Source: Epinephelus fuscoguttatus
Lineage: Eukaryota > Chordata > Actinopteri > Perciformes > Serranidae
Reading direction: 5' to 3'
Assembly (NCBI RefSeq): GCF_011397635.1
Contig: NC_064770.1
Coordinates: forward strand, 22,066,200 to 22,130,199
Length of the DNA stretch: 64,000 bases
Each line of letters opens with the position of its first letter. Within the stretch, counting starts at the first letter, position 1. Under the pieces are notes generated by a model. That model was not told where the DNA came from. It saw only the letters and a program-made list of their open reading frames with translations, and ran no database searches. Below, piece by piece: positions 59,909 to 64,000 of the stretch. The translations under genes and the position numbers were made by a program.

Positions 59909-62211
59909 TCAATAAGCTGGAGGCTGGTACTCTCCCGGCTGCTCCTGGCCGTGGGAGAAAGGCGACTGCTGGTAGCCTGTGGGCCCGCTGCTGTATGGCG
60001 CGGGCGGGTATGGAGTATTGTGGTCATTGGCTGGGTCTCTGTACTCCTGGTCAAAGTCACTGACGCCTTGGCGATACCTTCCATACGCAAAGTAGGACAA
60101 GAGACCCTGTTGAGAGAAGGCTTAGTAAGTGGAGCTTTAACGCTGGATTCTGGCAAATTTTCAACAAGCTGAGGGGTGTGTTATCATATGATTTTGTTAG
60201 TCAGATGCTGGAGGGATAAAAGGCTCACCCAGGTGATAATGGAGAAGAAGGAGAAGGCCACGACAGCGCGGGCAGCATCGCCAGCAACAGCAGCAATGTC
60301 ACTCGTCTTGGACCACTGATTGGCCAGGACGCAGAAGCAGATGAACCACAGGAATGTCCAGGCAGCTTTCCCACAATGACATTGATTTAAAGCAGAGAAA
60401 TAAACAGTCAGGATTAAGATGAAATACAATGACAGCACTAACCTCAACCAGGCTGCATTTCCTGTTTCTGGGGCACAGTTCCTATATTCAACTATAAGCA
60501 GTCTATAGTGAAACCTGACTCTCACCTGAGAAAACCAAATCTCCTATAACAATGATTTTTCTCTCTTTGGCGTTGCTGATCTGCGGGAAGTAGGCGTCAA
60601 GTAAGAGGAAGACAACACAAGCCAAGAAGGCCAGGACTCCGATGGCGACCCCATAGCTGCAAGCGCTGTCATTGTTGTTGAACATGCATTTGGTTTCTTC
60701 CTCCTTCGACGGGTTGATGTAGCCTTCTGCTGTGATGCTGGCAAAGACCACAATGGAGAATAACTGCAAAGGAGGGACACGTGGGGTTAATGCCACAGGA
60801 AGGGGGGTGAAAAACGCATGTTTCAAGTCAAGCAGCTGCAGGGGCCGCGTGACTCTCATCACATGATTCACATTACAAGAAAGCTTTCACCATGGAAAAA
60901 ACATAATATTAAAACATCTGTGAAGCCAGTTTAGACAAGTGAAGCTGGAAAAGTTACTGACCTATTTTAACACATTAAATATGGCACAAAAAGAAAGTGG
61001 CATCCTCTGTGAGTGATCCACTTTTCACACATGATCAGCAACAATTTAGATCAATGACTCATCTTATCCTCTGGTTCAAGCTTGTCGTGTGTAAGGATTT
61101 GCTGCTTCTCTGCATTTTTAAAATGAAATATCTGGGTTTTGGACTGTTGCTCGGACATTACAGGACAGGCAGCTCTTCATTCATATTTCACCGATCCTGG
61201 CATCCCTGCACGGTTTAGCCGCTTCCTTTTTAATCTGATCACAAATATTACTGATTATATTTTTGACCTTTTGTTGCCTTACACCCCCCTCACTCCCTGA
61301 GATCCTGAATTGCCTTTGCTCTTCCTGTTCTTGAGTCTAGACTCAACACAAAGGTGATATTTGCTGTCAGGACTCATTGAATATGAAATGACTTGCCTGA
61401 AGAGATAAGGGCAGCAAACTCTGCATCATCCTTTAAAATCACAGCTATTTAGTAATGTATTTATCATTTCTATTGTTTTAGATTACTGTTTTATTTCCCT
61501 GTTGTTTTGAATCTTCTTATTTAAGTGCTTAATGCTCGTGTTTTGAAGATATATATGAATGAAGTCTATTATTTCCATCAAAGAACTGAGCTTTTCCTCT
61601 AACAACTTAATCTAATTGACCAATAACGTCTGGCATTTGAAAACTGTGCAGGCAAGTAGAGAGCAACAGATGACGCTGCACAGGTTTAATTTCCTCATCT
61701 GACTTTCACACTGTAAACACTTTAGATAAAAAGTAAGACATCTTATACGAGTTTTAACCCACTATTATCTACTTTTCGTAGCATAAAAAAGCACAGAAAG
61801 CGCCAAACAAACTTTACAGCATCAGGTGGAAAACTGGCAGTTAACGTCAGTTGGTGACACAGCATTGGTCATGCTAGCTAATGTTAGCATCAACAAGTGC
61901 TACACAAAACATATCTAATTTCCATTTAAGTAGCGTTTATGTAAGATTTCAACCTAACACCCACTTCATGTCCACTGTTAGCAGCTCATATAGCTAACAC
62001 TTAGTATTACTGACTGTTTCGTGTCGGCCCTGGAAGCTCACATCTGTTAGAACAAGCTGTTGATGTGACAGCTGGCTAACTTTGATGCTAACATTTCCGT
62101 GGAGTCACTCACCCAGCTCAGGCAGCGCAAAATGGTTTGAGGCTGTTTTATGAAACTGGCAAAGTCGAAAGCACCGCCAGCCAGCGAGGCCCCGTACGCA
62201 CTGCTCTGCAT
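59909..62211 (-). CDS. syngr2: Synaptogyrin-2
   Basis: Synaptogyrin-2 (cellugyrin) is a four-span membrane protein of small transport vesicles in non-neuronal cells (family knowledge). Exons in order: 62211-62113, 60763-60526, 60365-60229, 60106-59909 (stop included). The spliced frame is 223 residues against 224 in human. The start MQSSAYGASLAGGAFDFASF gives the short cytosolic head. Membrane spans lie at about 27-45, 70-92, 107-127 and 144-165. The first loop keeps two cysteines (59, 68) around FNNNDSAC. The block LLLDAYFPQISNAKERK is diagnostic of the family. The tail is rich in Pro and Tyr (NTPYPPAPYSS, ending EYQPPAY). All introns are GT-AG and in phase; no defects were seen. Confidence 0.94.
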
Positions 62212-62400
62212 TTTTTGCTGCCAAAAAATGCCTGTCAGACGACTAAAAGACGAGCTGGAGAAAGTCTTCCTGTCAAAGTTGGGGCAGTTTCGTTTTGTAG
62301 CGCAGCTTCCTGAAAACTTTTCAAAGACCGCCCCCGCTCTGATGCGTTCAAGTGCTGCTCGTAAAGCGTGACGTCCGGGTCGAGCGAAAAGTACTATCGT
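62212..62400 (-). promoter_or_regulatory. syngr2: syngr2 5' leader and probable promoter
   Basis: The stretch directly upstream of the syngr2 ATG is richer in CpG than its surroundings (CAAAGACCGCCCCCGC, GCTCGTAAAGCGTGACGTCC, GGTCGAGCG). CCGCCCCCGC is a GC-box core and TGACGTCC a CRE-like word. No TATA box is evident. The transcription start is not determined. Confidence 0.45.
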
Positions 62401-64000
62401 GATATTTTCACTGTTAACCGGAAATATTTAATAAATTTACTTTAAAAAGTTACTTCGCAACTCAAGCAGGACTTTAAGCCGCCAGGTGGACAACGCATGA
62501 GGCTACAGGGAATAAAACATTCATGTCCTGGTACATTGCAGGGCTATTTATTTCACAAGTTGTTTAATAATAAATGCCTTGTAAATTCCTGTAATAAATT
62601 TGCCTCTTCGAACCTAAATGCAACAGCACAGTAACTGCAACATTCAAGAGTATAAAGCCAGAAAAACATATCAATATTAGATTTTAAAAGCAGATAGGCT
62701 TACTATTAACATATGTCAATAGTATTCATATCCACTTAATACCATCAGTTGTAACTCTAATAATAATAATCAGCATAAATATACTTACTGATTTAGGCAT
62801 GCAGGGCTTAAATCCAGGGCGGAGCACCAAATTCTGGGCCTTATACATAAGTATTGTCAGCCCCCATCCCCTAAATCCATGTCTCTCTCGTACAGCTATT
62901 GATTTTTGTTTTCCAAGCACAAATAATACACAATTGATATTAGTGTCTTTGCATAAACATACAATAAAACAGGCTATAATACTATAGTTTGCAGCAGCAG
63001 TAGCTCGGTCCACAAGGTTAGGAATAAGTGGAGCGTGGACTGGTAGCTGGAGAGGTGCCTTCTGCCGGCACCGTCGAGGTGACCCTGAGCAAGGCACTAA
63101 ACCCCCAACTGCTCAGGGCATCTGTCAAAGGCAGTCCTCTTGTTCTGACATCTCTCCATTTAATGCATGTATACTGTTTGTGCATGTGTGTGTATCTCAG
63201 GCCTGTGTGTATATGACATTTCTTCTTCCTTCTTCTTCTTCAGCCAATTTTAATTTAGTAATGGCATTAATTACTTAGAAATAATAAAAAAAAGCAAACA
63301 AAACCAAACTTTTTATTCCAGGCTTTTTAAGCCTATATCCAATACATTCATGCATGGATCACTGAACAGGCCTACTGGACACAAGCTTTTTCCATGTAAG
63401 GGCCCCCTGGCCTGCAAAATGTTACTCAAATAACATGTTTGGTACGAACCAGAAAGAGGCACATGCATGTATTTCCATCCCTCTGTAATTATATTAAGCG
63501 TTTTCTTCAGTACTATTTTCTAAAGTAAAGTTATATTTTGATTTATTTCCCTCTGATCCATCTGAAAAAAATGGAACCTCCTGGATTTACAGTCAGTGAT
63601 CATTTCTAACTGGACTTGTAGTTTCTTCAACATTGCTGCTAGTTTAATAAACTAGTTTGACAAATGTAATGCAGTGTTGCAGTTCGTCATTGTGACCACT
63701 GAGGGGCAGTAAATACTAAATCTAATTGCAAACAGCTTCAAGACACGATCATCATCAGATCATACTGACACCTGCAGTAAACTTTTCCGATCAGTATGAA
63801 ATATCAGATATTCATTTATTCATCATATAATATTTACAACGTCTCTATGGGCTCCAGTACAGGACATGTCAGGGGCACTTAACTGATTGCACTGGTGCTG
63901 ATCACACTGATGCAGACAGATAACTTTGCACCCAAATGCAAATGAGGCACAGCTGTGTTGCAAGGGAGAGAGTGTGAGAGCGAGAGGAAGTCTGTCTGAT
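62401..64000. other. Right-hand intergenic region upstream of syngr2
   Basis: No exon was found on either strand. Apart from the repeat at 63003-63215, the sequence is AT-rich, with short AAT and CTT repeats. The neighbouring gene to the right is not reached. Confidence 0.5.
63003..63215. mobile_element. SINE-like or retroelement-derived repeat
   Basis: The phrases CTGGAGAGGTGCCTTCTGCC, GTGACCCTGAGCAAGGCACT, AAACCCCCAACTGCTCAGGG and CATCTCTCCATTTAATGCAT occur in this order in one of the commonest fish repeats. There is no frame of interest. The exact element class is not settled from sequence alone. Confidence 0.55.

Noticed and set aside
1-64000. CRISPR arrays, phage or plasmid genes, bacterial operons
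   Set aside because: The sequence is clearly vertebrate nuclear DNA. None of the repeats has the spacing of a CRISPR array.
1-64000. tRNA and other small RNA genes
   Set aside because: No cloverleaf-like box A/box B pair stood out by eye. A covariance-model scan would settle this.

Overview
The window is nuclear DNA of a ray-finned fish, most likely a percomorph teleost. The evidence is five intron-containing vertebrate genes with GT-AG introns that are small for vertebrates, together with the short inverted-repeat transposons, LINE tails and CA/GT microsatellites typical of fish. I cannot name the species. I see no bacterial, plasmid, phage or CRISPR content.

All five genes lie on the minus strand, so each reads from right to left. 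From left to right they are: usp36 (ubiquitin-specific protease 36; 15 coding exons visible between 1562 and 16378, with the C-terminal end off the left edge and a non-coding first exon near 20036-20105); timp2 (metalloproteinase inhibitor 2; 5 exons, 22276-30250); lgals3bp (galectin-3-binding protein; 5 coding exons, 40460-43847); cant1 (calcium-activated nucleotidase 1; 3 coding exons, 45569-49059, with a probable distal non-coding first exon at 55719); and syngr2 (synaptogyrin-2; 4 exons, 59909-62211). I rebuilt each protein by splicing by eye. Every exon junction keeps frame, and the lengths (936+, 219, 588, 406 and 223 residues) agree with the human orthologues. None of the five shows a frameshift or premature stop.

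The order usp36-timp2-lgals3bp-cant1, all on one strand, is the same as on human chromosome 17q25.3. syngr2 sits next to cant1 here but lies elsewhere in 17q25 in human. The genes do not form a pathway: the proteins act in the nucleolus (usp36), the extracellular matrix (timp2, lgals3bp), the ER/Golgi (cant1) and vesicle membranes (syngr2).

The rest of the window is intronic and intergenic DNA rich in old mobile elements. The clearest are four copies of one inverted-repeat family (near 31.2, 41.6, 43.9 and 52.2 kb), three of which carry a different later insertion. Others are a hAT-type element at 56005-56633 with an 8-base target duplication, a terminal-inverted-repeat element at 46797-47419, and a LINE copy split by about 1.8 kb of foreign sequence at 8875-11500. 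I found no convincing new biological system. The points most worth checking are the nested insertions, a possible unannotated minus-strand exon at 34189-34581, and the inferred 5' exons and promoters of lgals3bp and cant1.
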